A stretch of 64,000 bases of DNA from assembly GCA_020635455.1 (NCBI GenBank), contig JACJZT010000002.1:310001-374000 (forward strand), read 5' to 3'. A program made the position numbers and the translations under genes. The stretch comes from Flavobacteriales bacterium (GTDB lineage Bacteria; Bacteroidota; Bacteroidia; NS11-12g; UBA9320). Below are positions 44,575 through 54,500 of the stretch, piece by piece; the first letter of the stretch is position 1, and every line of letters starts with the position of its first letter. Under the pieces are notes generated by a model that was not told the DNA's origin, searched no databases, and was given only the letters and a program-made list of their open reading frames with translations.

Positions 44575-45453
44575 TTATTTCATACGACCAACCACACCCA
44601 GCGGCAGGATCACACCTGATCTTGCATTAAGCACCATTTCGCCGGTTTCGAGCTGACCGATATTTTTAAAGTTCCTTTCCAAAAGATTTTTAACAATAAA
44701 GCAACTTAAGCCAAGAGAATAGCAGTTTAGTATTAAAAACTTAAATTCGGGATGTAATATTTTGCTCAAAGTGCTCAGCAATGCATCGATTTTCTCTTCA
44801 AGTTTCCATCGTTCACCGTTGGTTCCAATACCATAAGCGGGTGGATCGAGAATAATACCGTGATAAACGTGGCCTCGTTTAGCTTCCCGTTCGGCAAACT
44901 TCATCGCATCTTCAACAACCCAACGAATGTCTTTAAGTCCGGAAAGTCCCTGATTGGTGTTTGCCCAATTAACCACCTGCTTCACTGAATCGACATGAGT
45001 TACATCGGCACCGGCCGCCCTTGCTGCTAAACTTGCGCCACCGGTGTAGGCGAAAAGATTTAATACCTTTGGAACCGGAATTTGTTTTTTGATATGCTGA
45101 ATATTTTCAAAAATAAAATCCCAGTTAACAGCCTGCTCAGGAAAAACACCGACGTGTTTAAAAGCGGTAAGGTTTAACCTTAATTTTAGGACTTTGTTTT
45201 TTAGGGGATAATTAAGAACCCAGGAATTGTCTGCCTTTCCTTTAATCTGCCATTCACCTTTATGGCTGCTCCCGGGAACAAAAAGTATATCCGTTTTTTC
45301 TTTCCAGAATTTCTCGTTATACACTTTTTTCCAGATCGCCTGAGGTTCAGGACGCCTAAGGGTATAGTTACCAAACCGCTCGAGTTTTTCAAAATCACCG
45401 CAGTCGATCAATTCATATTCCTCCCATTTTTTGGGAGTATAAACATTTATCAT
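44575..45453 (-). CDS. RlmI-like SAM-dependent methyltransferase
   Basis: 292 residues. Class I methyltransferase: SAM motif I in VLNLFAYTGGASLAARAAGA (about 129-148), DSVKQVVNWANTN (about 155-167), catalytic-region motif IILDPPAYGIG (about 198-208). An N-terminal beta region (1-100) precedes it. The layout resembles RlmI/RlmK-type 23S rRNA methyltransferases without a clear PUA domain; the target is inferred. It lies 8 bases after the exonuclease gene. Confidence 0.87.
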   Translation of the reverse strand: MINVYTPKKWEEYELIDCGDFEKLERFGNYTLRRPEPQAIWKKVYNEKFWKEKTDILFVPGSSHKGEWQIKGKADNSWVLNYPLKNKVLKLRLNLTAFKHVGVFPEQAVNWDFIFENIQHIKKQIPVPKVLNLFAYTGGASLAARAAGADVTHVDSVKQVVNWANTNQGLSGLKDIRWVVEDAMKFAEREAKRGHVYHGIILDPPAYGIGTNGERWKLEEKIDALLSTLSKILHPEFKFLILNCYSLGLSCFIVKNLLERNFKNIGQLETGEMVLNARSGVILPLGVVGRMK

Positions 45454-45461
45454 AAAAGATC

Positions 45462-46190
45462 TTATTCTTTGGAAAGGTAAACAATATTTGTTTCTTCTAT
45501 ATCTTCGTTACCAGTCATTTTTAGTAAAACTCTAAGGAGGGTAATAATATCCTTTTCACAGTAGGTTTTAATTTTTTCCAATCCATTTTTCTCTTTATAG
45601 AAAACAGGATAAACCATGCTTCCATCCATATCGTCTTTAGGTGAAGGAAGATCAAATGATGCGGACAGAAGATCAAGCGATGTAAAACTTTTATAATCTC
45701 CAAATTTCCATAACTCCATTGTATCGAGCAAACTAACTTCCCAAGGTTTCTTGCCCGCAAGGTCAAGGATATAGGGTAGTTTTAGCCCATTGATCAGAAT
45801 CCTTCTTCCGAGGTATGGAAAATCAAATTCCTTTCCATTATGCGCACACAACGATTTTCCGCTATCCGAAAAATTGGAATTTAGAAGATCACAAAACTCC
45901 TCAAGAAGTTTTTTTTCATTTTTTCCATAAAAAGACTTAATGCGGAAATTCCAGTCCTTACCTTTTTTATTCAGGTAACCCACCGAAATACAGACGATTT
46001 TACCAAATTCGGCATAAATACCTGCACGATCGTATAAATTGGCAGAATCTTCACCATCCTTTGCCAGTCGCAAGGATTTTTTATCCCAAAGTTGCTTCCA
46101 TCGCTCATCCATTTGATCGTAAGACTCATGTTGAGGAACGGTTTCAATGTCCAAAAATAATATATGTTCAAGCTTTAATCTGTCGAGCAT
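45462..46190 (-). CDS. PolB-like 3'-5' exonuclease (DEDD family)
   Basis: 242 residues, no polymerase domain. DEDD exonuclease motifs: Exo I FLDIETVP with Asp14 and Glu16, Exo II AHNGKEFDFPYLGRR (about 117-131), and Exo III with YCEKDIITLLRV near 211-222. It matches the free-standing predicted exonucleases related to PolB proofreading domains. Role in DNA or RNA turnover unknown. ATG at 46190. Confidence 0.9.
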   Translation of the reverse strand: MLDRLKLEHILFLDIETVPQHESYDQMDERWKQLWDKKSLRLAKDGEDSANLYDRAGIYAEFGKIVCISVGYLNKKGKDWNFRIKSFYGKNEKKLLEEFCDLLNSNFSDSGKSLCAHNGKEFDFPYLGRRILINGLKLPYILDLAGKKPWEVSLLDTMELWKFGDYKSFTSLDLLSASFDLPSPKDDMDGSMVYPVFYKEKNGLEKIKTYCEKDIITLLRVLLKMTGNEDIEETNIVYLSKE

Positions 46191-46254
46191 TCGGATAAAA
46201 TTTGATCATTGTAAATATAGACTGAAGCAGAAAATTTTGCAGGAATTAAATATT

Positions 46255-47019
46255 CTACCAGTTGCCTCCTGCACCTCCACCTCCGGAAATACCTCCTCCA
46301 AAACCTCCACTGAAGCCTCCGCCCCCTCCTCCACCATGAAAACCGCCGCCAAAACCTCCCCAGGTAGCAGGCCCTAGCAATCCTCCTTTTTTGTAGGTCC
46401 TTGATCCCGGACCTGAATTATTTCTCATCGCATAGATCAGAATGATAACGATCAAAATAATGACTAAAATATTGGCTTTATTTGACGGAACTTTCTCTGT
46501 GTTCTTATACTCACCTTTCGATCGTGCAATTATCTGGTCAACTGCATCGTTGATCCCTTTACCATACATTTTTTCCTTGAATGCAGGAGCCATCACTTCC
46601 CGTATGATTGAGCCTGCCGCACCATCCGGCAAAAAACCTTCTGCACCTTTACCGGTAGTTATCCATATTTTTCGTTTTGCCGGATCGTCATTTTCATAAA
46701 CAATGAGTATGAGCACTCCATTATCCTTAGCTGCTGTACCAATTCCCCATGTATTGTATATTTTTAATCCAACATCAAATGGTTCTTCACCATTAATGGT
46801 TTGAAAAATTGCAACAACAATATCCGTTGATGTGCTGTCCCAATATCTGGCTAACTTGTAATTCAGAAAATTTTCCTCATCCGGACTAAGCAGATTTGCA
46901 TAATCGTTTATATATCTGGTTGCCCCCGTTGGCTTCGCCGGCACATCAAATGCCTGCACCTTAAGAACCTGGAGGATAAACAATCCAAAGAGCAGTAGTT
47001 TAACTATAGGTGATTTCAT
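46255..47019 (-). CDS. TPM-domain (YgcG-like) membrane-anchored protein with Gly-rich tail
   Basis: 254 residues from the ATG at 47019, which is followed directly by the signal segment (PIVKLLLFGLFILQVLKVQA). ATGs at 47031 and 47040 are also in frame. The TPM domain (about 30-165) has RYINDYANLLSPDEE and WGIGTAAKDNGVLILI. One membrane helix follows (about 185-200) and then a Gly-rich tail, with the last two dozen residues almost all Gly, Ser and Phe. Found with lemA and a second TPM gene, a usual trio of uncertain function. Overlaps the second TPM gene. Confidence 0.88.
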   Translation of the reverse strand: MKSPIVKLLLFGLFILQVLKVQAFDVPAKPTGATRYINDYANLLSPDEENFLNYKLARYWDSTSTDIVVAIFQTINGEEPFDVGLKIYNTWGIGTAAKDNGVLILIVYENDDPAKRKIWITTGKGAEGFLPDGAAGSIIREVMAPAFKEKMYGKGINDAVDQIIARSKGEYKNTEKVPSNKANILVIILIVIILIYAMRNNSGPGSRTYKKGGLLGPATWGGFGGGFHGGGGGGGFSGGFGGGISGGGGAGGNW

Positions 47020-47431
47020 TGGAAAGTTCATTGGTGTCATCGTCCTGAATGGGAAAATGTACTTTTAGTCGTTTACCGGCTTCAAGTACTCCCGCGCAAA
47101 TGCCCCCGACCAGGTTATTTTGTTTAAAATGTTCCGTCATAAGCATGACCGTGGAAGTCCAGAAATTATCCTCCACTTTCTCGTTTATGCCTTTATCCCC
47201 AAAAATGGCAAATTTTTTATCTTCTACGGAAATATAAAACAATACCCCGTTTGAACGTTCAGTGTTGTTCATTTCCAGCTTAACGAAAAGGTTTTTTGCC
47301 TTTAACAGTGGATCGGTTTTGCAATAGCGGTCAATATGCACCCTGATCTCGCCAGATGTATCCGATTCTGCTTCAGAGATTGCATCCATTAACCTCTGTT
47401 CGTCCTGCTCCGAAAATGGCCGCCAAGACAT
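47000..47431 (-). CDS. TPM-domain protein, short type
   Basis: 143 residues, no signal peptide or membrane helix. TPM fold: RLMDAISEAESDTSGEIRVH (about 13-32), SNGVLFYISVEDKKFAIFGD (about 60-79), and the C-terminal LVGGICAGVLEAGKRL. Between lemA (overlap TAATG) and the larger TPM protein. Probably a partner domain in the LemA cluster. Function not established. Confidence 0.88.
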   Translation of the reverse strand: MSWRPFSEQDEQRLMDAISEAESDTSGEIRVHIDRYCKTDPLLKAKNLFVKLEMNNTERSNGVLFYISVEDKKFAIFGDKGINEKVEDNFWTSTVMLMTEHFKQNNLVGGICAGVLEAGKRLKVHFPIQDDDTNELSNEITYS

Positions 47432-48012
47432 TAAAATTCTACTTTGGGTGCCTTATCGGATCCGGCTTCTGCCTCAAAATAAGGTTTGGCCTTGTAACCT
47501 AAAAATCCTGCTAACAAAGCACCTGGTAATCTCTGAATACCATTATTATAAATTTTCACAACTTCATTGAAATTATCTCTTGCAGTTGCGATCCTGTTTT
47601 CGGTACCGGCAAGCTCATCCTGAAGTTTCAAAAAGTTTTGATTTGCTTTCAGATCAGGGTAATTTTCCACAACAGCCAGCAAACGACTTAACGAACTGTT
47701 AACTTGTCCCATTTGGGCGTTTATTTTTGCAATGGTCGCATCATCAAGGTTGTCGGCTGTAACGTTAATACTTGTAGCCTTTGCCCTGGCTTCAACAACT
47801 GCCTCAAGCGTGCTTTTTTCAAAATCGGCATAACCTTTAACGGTGTTAACAAGATTTGGGATCAGGTCCAATCTTCTTTGGTATTGTGATTGAACGTCAG
47901 CCCATTTCTGATCAACATCGTTTTTCTTTCCGACTAAACTGTTGTATGTACTGCATCCTCCTAATAAGATGATGGCCAAAACAACCAATGCTATTATACT
48001 GCTTCTTTTCAT
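47431..48012 (-). CDS. lemA: LemA family protein
   Basis: 193 residues. N-terminal helix with a lipobox-like LLGGC (Cys20), so possibly a lipoprotein rather than only a membrane-anchored protein. Family core: YNSLVGKKNDVDQKWADVQS (about 23-42), RRLDLIPNLVNTVKGYADFE (about 46-65), and YPDLKANQNFLKLQDELAGT. Helical; the role is unknown. First gene of the LemA-TPM-TPM run. Confidence 0.92.
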   Translation of the reverse strand: MKRSSIIALVVLAIILLGGCSTYNSLVGKKNDVDQKWADVQSQYQRRLDLIPNLVNTVKGYADFEKSTLEAVVEARAKATSINVTADNLDDATIAKINAQMGQVNSSLSRLLAVVENYPDLKANQNFLKLQDELAGTENRIATARDNFNEVVKIYNNGIQRLPGALLAGFLGYKAKPYFEAEAGSDKAPKVEF

Positions 48013-48160
48013 TTATAATATTTTTCACAAAAAAAACTAAATATGACCTAATTGAAAATTAATTTTTTACAAACCTTGCAGATTAAACGTTTAAAGTACA
48101 ACAAAAACCAGGGTAAGGACAATATTGCCATCAGGTTTATGAATACCGTCCGCTTTCAGT

Positions 48161-48168
48161 TACTTTTG
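48161..48168 (+). promoter_or_regulatory. hisS: Candidate -7 box (TACTTTTG) for hisS
   Basis: TACTTTTG fits TAnnTTTG and ends 10 bases before the ATG at 48178. TATG sits at the -33 position with 19-base spacing. It lies within the longer possible reading frame and so decides for the internal start. Confidence 0.5.
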
Positions 48169-48177
48169 CAAAACTTC

Positions 48178-49560
48178 ATGAAAAACAAAACTTCTCTTGC
48201 CAAAGGTACCAGGGATTTTGGTCCTAAGATCATGCTTAGGAGGAAATACATTCTTAAGACAATTGAAACTGAATTTCAGTCGTATGGTTTTTTGCCTATT
48301 GAAACTCCGGCAATCGAGCAACTTGATACTTTGTCAGGAAAATATGGTGAAGAAGGTGACAAGTTATTGTTTAAAATATTAAACTCCGGAAATTACCTGA
48401 AGGGTGTTGATCCCGTTGATCTGTATGAATCGAATTATAAAAATCTCGCTCACAGGATATGTGAAAAAGGACTGAGGTACGATCTTACTGTACCTCTGGC
48501 CCGTTTTGTTGCCATGAACCGACAAGAACTTGTTTTCCCCTTTAAGAGATATCAAATGCAGCCGGTTTGGAGAGCTGATCGCCCTCAAAAAGGTCGTTAC
48601 AGAGAATTCTGGCAATGCGATGCCGATGTAATTGGTTCCGGCAGCCTGCTTTTTGAAGCAGATTTTGTAAACCTGATCGATCAGGTATTTACAAAACTTG
48701 GTATTTCGTACCGTCTCGAATTAAACAACCGCAAAATACTTGAGGCTATTGCGAACCGATACATCCCTGCAGAAAAATTTACAGAATTTGTCATTTTGCT
48801 AGATAAGCTCGATAAGGTAAGTTTTGATACCCTTGTGCCCGAGTTTAGGGAGATTGGAATAATGGAAAAAGATCTGGATGATCTGAAGGATTTTTTGATC
48901 GTTGAAAAATTAACCTCTGTGGTCCTCGAAAAATTAAGGAAGGCCTTTTCCTATTCTGAAAAAGGTATCGAAGGGTGCAATGAACTTTTAACGGTTCTGG
49001 AACTTTTTACTCTCAGCCGTCCAAATGAAAATGTATTTTTGAATTTATCCCTTGCAAGAGGACTTGATTATTATACAGGTACCATTTTTGAGGTAAAGGC
49101 AAAAAACGTATCAATTGGCAGCATTCTGGGTGGCGGCAGATACGATAACCTTACAGGGGTATTTGGACTGCCCGATGTTAGTGGCGTGGGGATATCCTTT
49201 GGGATCGACCGCATTTACGATGTCATGGATGAGTTGAACCTGTTTGCAGAACATTCAGAACAAAAGACCAAAGCCCTTTTCTGTCATTTTGATGAAAAAG
49301 GCCGCAAATACAATCAAAAGATCTCTTCATCCATTCGATCTGCAGGTATATTCTGTGAAGTATACCCTGATTTCAAAAAACTTCCCAAACAATTCGACTA
49401 TGCCGAATCAAAAGGCATTGAATGGGTTTTGATATCCGGTGAACAAGAGTTGGAAAATGGGACGATTTCATATAAAAACCTTCTTACCAAAGAACAAGGA
49501 ACCACAGAACCGGCGAAACTGATCGAATTGATCCATCCTAAAAGTGAAAGAGGTGAATAA
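48178..49560 (+). CDS. hisS: Histidyl-tRNA synthetase
   Basis: 460 residues from the ATG at 48178. The frame is open to 48052, but the family starts with a short tail before GTRDFGP, as here, and a promoter box lies in between. Class II motifs: motif 1 region ETEFQSYGFLPIETPAIEQL, motif 2 FQ..R in KRYQMQPVWRADRPQKGRYR, HisRS-specific LARGLDYYTGTIFEV and GGGRYDNLTGVFG, and a C-terminal anticodon domain (about 365-455). The lysine-rich HisRS N-terminus is typical of Bacteroidota. Confidence 0.96.
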   Translation: MKNKTSLAKGTRDFGPKIMLRRKYILKTIETEFQSYGFLPIETPAIEQLDTLSGKYGEEGDKLLFKILNSGNYLKGVDPVDLYESNYKNLAHRICEKGLRYDLTVPLARFVAMNRQELVFPFKRYQMQPVWRADRPQKGRYREFWQCDADVIGSGSLLFEADFVNLIDQVFTKLGISYRLELNNRKILEAIANRYIPAEKFTEFVILLDKLDKVSFDTLVPEFREIGIMEKDLDDLKDFLIVEKLTSVVLEKLRKAFSYSEKGIEGCNELLTVLELFTLSRPNENVFLNLSLARGLDYYTGTIFEVKAKNVSIGSILGGGRYDNLTGVFGLPDVSGVGISFGIDRIYDVMDELNLFAEHSEQKTKALFCHFDEKGRKYNQKISSSIRSAGIFCEVYPDFKKLPKQFDYAESKGIEWVLISGEQELENGTISYKNLLTKEQGTTEPAKLIELIHPKSERGE

Positions 49561-50287
49561 AGTCAAAAACTTCCGCATTGAGGATTTGATCGTTTTTGAG
49601 AACAATGATTTTTTAGCGATTAACAAACCTCCTGATATTTCAACCCTTGATGAGCGCGATCCGGAGAGACCTTCTATCCTTGGCAAACTCAGAGAGTCAT
49701 ACTCCGACTATCAAATATGTCACCGACTTGATAAAGAAACTTCCGGTCTCCTTTTGATCTCGAAAAGAAACGATGTATACAGAACCTTTACGGGAATGTT
49801 TGAAAAAAGAGAAATCACAAAGTGGTATCATGGTATAGCCGAAGGTAATCATGTATTCAGGGATTTTGAGATCGACAAACCCATTAAGATCAGTAGTAAA
49901 GGTTATTCACGTATTAATTATCGAGAAGGGAAAGAATCTTTGACCATCGTAAATACTGAAGAAACTTTCATGCATTTCACCTTACTAAGGTGCTATCCTT
50001 TTACAGGAAGGCTGCATCAGATAAGAGTTCATTTGCAATCCCAGAATGCCTCCCTTGCAGGTGATCCGCATTATGGTGGACATTATCCGATGTTGTCAGA
50101 ATTAAAAAGAAAATTCAATTTGTCGCGTACAGGCGAAGAAACTCCAATGATATCAAGGGTTGCGCTGCACGCCAGAAGTCTTCATTTCACCTATGCCAAT
50201 GAAAAATTTGATCTGGAAGCGCCCTATCCAAAAGATTTTGACATCTTCCTGAAATTACTACGAAAATATGATTCAAATAATTTTTAA
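49544..50287 (+). CDS. RluA-family pseudouridine synthase
   Basis: 247 residues. Catalytic motif CHRLDKETSGLLLISK (about 58-73) with the active-site Asp, and GRLHQIRVHLQSQNASLAGD with HYGG near 160-182. No S4 domain. It isomerises uridine in rRNA or tRNA; the site cannot be named. The start must be GTG at 49544 or 49553, because no ATG lies before the family core. It overlaps hisS by 17 bases and the next gene by 20. Confidence 0.92.
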   Translation: MKEVNKVKNFRIEDLIVFENNDFLAINKPPDISTLDERDPERPSILGKLRESYSDYQICHRLDKETSGLLLISKRNDVYRTFTGMFEKREITKWYHGIAEGNHVFRDFEIDKPIKISSKGYSRINYREGKESLTIVNTEETFMHFTLLRCYPFTGRLHQIRVHLQSQNASLAGDPHYGGHYPMLSELKRKFNLSRTGEETPMISRVALHARSLHFTYANEKFDLEAPYPKDFDIFLKLLRKYDSNNF

Positions 50288-51593
50288 GGTTCCCAAAACC
50301 CTTTTTGTATTCTTTTTTTTATGCTTATTCCACCTGGTTTCAAAAGGACAATATATTGAAAAACAGGAAAAACTGGTTCAGTATATAAAAAAAGAAAGGT
50401 TTAATAAAATTCACAAACAATTCGACGATAACTTATCGGACGCCTTATCCGTTAAAAAGATAAAAACACTTTGGATACAGCTTGAGAAACAACTTGGCGG
50501 CCTTACCTCATCGGGTAAAACTTCTGTTATAGAAGAAAATGGAATACAGTTTTACTTAACTCCGTTAAACTTTAAAAAGGGTGCCCTTCAATTAAAGACA
50601 TCTTATAATGAAAAAGGTAAATTATCCAGTATTTATTTCAAACCAAAGAATTACAGTTTGCCGGAGTATGGTAAAAACCTTGTTTATAACAAAATAGACC
50701 TTGAAGTTAAAACAGGTAAATATGCATTACCCGGAGAGCTAATATTCCCGAAAAATATACAGGGTCCAATGCCTGTTGTCATCCTGGTTCATGGTTCAGG
50801 ACCACAAGACCGCTACGAGAGTATTATTTCTATGAAGGTATTCAAAGACCTGGCTTTAGGTTTGATCCAACAAAACATTGCCTGCTTCCTATACGACAAA
50901 AGAACGCTTGTTTATAAAAAGGAATATGACACAGCTCAGTTCACTCTTCGTGAAGAAACCATTGATGATGCGGTATCCGCTTTTAATTTACTTAGAAAGT
51001 TGCCTGAAATAGATACAGGTTTGATGTTTATCGCAGGACATAGTTTAGGTGGATATGCCTTGCCTGCCATTTTACAAAAATGCAAAGGAGTGAGAGGAGG
51101 AATTTCAATCGCAGGCTGTGCAAGACCCATAGAAGATCTTATCCAGTATCAAACCAAATTTTTATTAGGTCTCGACGATAAAATTAACTTTTTTGAAAAA
51201 CAGTATATCAAAAAACAAAACAAGACCATTGCATTCATAAAAAATGATGACTTGCTCCACTCAAAGCCAAAAACAAAACTATTGGCTTACTGGCCTTCCA
51301 AATTCTGGATCGACTTAAGGAATTACAATCCGGTAGCCGCGCTCGACAGCATTGATATACCGGTTTTGTTTATACAGGGAGAGCGAGACTTTCAGGTAAC
51401 CATGACGGATTTTGAATTATGGAAAAAAGGACTTCAGCTACATCCTGTTCATCAGTTTAATACTTATCCAAAACTCAATCACCTTTTATTTGAATACGAA
51501 GGCAAACCCAATCCATCAGAATATTACAGCGGAAAAAACGTTCCCGAATATCTTATCCATGACCTTTCTGACTGGATCAAAAAATTTGATTGA
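50268..51593 (+). CDS. Exported alpha/beta hydrolase
   Basis: 441 residues. Signal peptide (about 1-27). An N-terminal domain (about 30-125) resembles the DUF3887-type all-helical/beta module found before such hydrolases. The hydrolase domain follows: oxyanion motif VHGSGPQDRYE (about 173-183), nucleophile elbow GHSLGG with Ser258, Asp in GERDFQV (about 369-375), and His in LNHLLFEYEG. Serine esterase or peptidase in the periplasm; substrate unknown. Overlaps the RluA gene by 20 bases. Confidence 0.88.
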   Translation: MIQIIFKVPKTLFVFFFLCLFHLVSKGQYIEKQEKLVQYIKKERFNKIHKQFDDNLSDALSVKKIKTLWIQLEKQLGGLTSSGKTSVIEENGIQFYLTPLNFKKGALQLKTSYNEKGKLSSIYFKPKNYSLPEYGKNLVYNKIDLEVKTGKYALPGELIFPKNIQGPMPVVILVHGSGPQDRYESIISMKVFKDLALGLIQQNIACFLYDKRTLVYKKEYDTAQFTLREETIDDAVSAFNLLRKLPEIDTGLMFIAGHSLGGYALPAILQKCKGVRGGISIAGCARPIEDLIQYQTKFLLGLDDKINFFEKQYIKKQNKTIAFIKNDDLLHSKPKTKLLAYWPSKFWIDLRNYNPVAALDSIDIPVLFIQGERDFQVTMTDFELWKKGLQLHPVHQFNTYPKLNHLLFEYEGKPNPSEYYSGKNVPEYLIHDLSDWIKKFD

Positions 51594-54500
51594 TCAACGA
51601 ATTACATGAACCGTACCGTTTAAGCCGAAGACCTTATCCTTGAAGTCGGTGAAGGTGATGATGTAAACATAAACTCCCAGTTGCACCGGAGAACTTTTGT
51701 ATGTTCCATCCCAGTGTTCATCATAATTGTCGGTTTCCCAGATCTTTTCTCCCCAGCGGTCAAATATTTTTAGATTATACGTTTTAATGGCACCGGACTG
51801 TACTTTAAACAGATCGTTGATTCCATCGTTATTTGGAGAAAATGCGTTAGGTACATAGATCGTTGGAGCAAAATTAAAACAAATCTCATTTGACCAGCCC
51901 ATTTGCAGGTTTCCATCTTCTTCAACCGCAACAATCCGATAACATTGATTATAACCTTCCAGACCGTTATCGTAGTATTTTTCAGTGGGTGTGGTAAAGG
52001 AGTCGTAAGGTTCATAGATACCGGATTCATTAAGCTCTCTGTAAAGTATGTACTTTTTAACACCGTTTTTAAAACCTAAATAATTCTGAAACTCTATGTT
52101 TACCGTATAAATATCTTCAGTTTTAGCACCGAATAACCAGGTGTTGGTATGAATCTCACTTTCTTTTTCAACACCGCAAAGATCTTTAGACCGAATGATG
52201 TAATCATAAGCAAAGTCATCTGTGTTTAAGGGCTGATCGATGTAATTTTTTCGATTATCGATATCTGCCACAAAATCCCAGGCAATTGTACCCGTTTTTC
52301 TTCGCTCAATGCGGTAGGTTCTGTCAATATCCTTCGAATTTAAGGTACTCCAGTTTAGTTCAATCTGATCATCCGGTAATCCTACAGAAACCACCAATAA
52401 TTCTAAATTCAGATTATCCTTTACTACAAGACTGGTAACAGTATCTCCCAAACACCCGTATTCCGAAAGTTCGATAACCTTTAACCATGATGGCTCAATA
52501 CCGTTCCAGTCTACATTAACGCTGGAAGTTCCCATACCGGACTTTATAGTTCCATTGAGAATGCTCCAGGTGTAAGTCGAATTTGGATAGCCGGTAACTG
52601 AATAGGTATGGTTATCGTAATTAGGATCGCAAACGGTAAGTGGTCCGGAAATGACCGAAGTGGCAGGTTTTGGACGAACAATTACGATTGAATCAATTGG
52701 ATTACCTATACAACCGTTGGAAGAAGTTTCCTGAACACGGATGGTGTAACTACCCGGCTGATTCCAGGCCACTTTTATGGTATTGGTTCCCTGACCACTG
52801 ATGTTTGTAGACGAGCCATTAATGGTCCAGAGATACGTACTACCTGCAAATCCATTAACGGAATATGAAACCGAATCGGGCAATTGACATAAGTCGAAGT
52901 CACCTGATATCTTATCGGCATCCGGAGTCGGATGAATCACTACATCGAGTTTGGCAGGAATACTTATGCACTGCTTCATATTAACAGAATCATAGGCTGT
53001 TTTGGATAAAGTTACCAAACCATTGCCCCTGCTTCCCCAATCTACCGATATTGCTGAGGCAAGACTCGTAGTATCCATTGTACCGCCCGTAACTGACCAT
53101 TGATAGGTTGTTCCATTTGCATTGTATACAAAATACAGAACATCTTTGTCAAATTCACAAACCGAAGTTTTTCCAAAGGGTGCAACGGCATCAAGAGTAT
53201 AGGTTTTCTTTACCGTTAAATCCTTAGGATCACTTAAACATCCATATTTGTCGGTTTCTGTAACACTAACGATTCCATTTCCCTGATTTCCCCAGTTTAT
53301 CTTAACACTTTGACCTTTATTGCTACCGGAAATTAAACCGCCCAACACCGACCATGAATAAACGGAACCGTTTTTAGGGTTGGTAAGATATTCAATGCCT
53401 TTAGAGTTTGGACATACAGATAATGGGCCTAAAATATCCGGAACCGGTTTACGTACATTGACTTTAAAATAGGTGGTATCACTGACACAACCATTGGAAT
53501 TTACAAGATGTACCTTAAGGGTCTGGTTTCCCAAAACAGGCCATTCAACCGAAACACTGCTGTTATTGTTGCTGAGAATAGTACCCGAATTCACTTTCCA
53601 GAAGGCAGTCATTCCGGCACTAAAATTGCTTATGCTGTAAAGTTTTCCTCCCGAACCATAACACACTGTATCAGGACCGGTTAGTACAGGCTTATCAGGG
53701 CTTGGCTTAATGAGAACCATTAAAGTTTTCCAGTCACCAAAACATCCATACTGGCTCGTTTCCCTGACCTTAACATAACCTGTATCTTTACCTGTCCAGG
53801 CAATGGTCATGCTTGAATCCCCCTGTTCCCATAGTACCACTCCATTAACTGCTTCCCAATCAAGCTTTGAGTTTTTCGACAAACCTGTAACAAAATATCT
53901 TGCAGAAGCATTCTGACAAACAATGGTTGGACCGCTTATCTTAATTTTACTTTCGAACGGTTTTACGGTTATCTTGAAATTCGCAGCATTGAATTTCCCC
54001 GGGCAGCCATCGTCTTCCACGTTTACGGCAAATTGATAGGGCGCGTCTCTAGCCTGATCACAGGAAGTTTGCCAACAAAACTCAGACACTACCGAACCTT
54101 TGCCGGTTTTTGCCGCAAGCGTGGCTTTAGGACCTTTCCAACCATTCGCTCCTGTGAAGATGTCTCCCTGTTGGGTCAATTTGAGTTGATCATCATCCGG
54201 ATCGGTGGAGATCACATTAAAACAAAGCTTACTTCCCGCTTCGATCACAAAGTCTTTGCCCTTATCACCTGAAATGGTAGGCTTTTTGTTTGGAGGACAG
54301 TTTATAAAGATGATCTGTAGATCGAGTCTGACAACTCCAAGTAATACACCATTTCTATATTCGGCAACTTCTATTGCAACTACAAAATTTCCGGTGATTC
54401 TGGTAAAGTACTGAGTAAGACCATTGAAACGGTCGATACTTGAAAAACCTGTATTTCCGAAGGGTTGATTCGCACTAAATCCCGGGTTGTAAACAACGGT

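Noticed and set aside
48052..49560. Longer HisRS starting at 48052
   Set aside because: A -7 box lies at 48161-48168 inside this extension and the family N-terminus begins at 48178.
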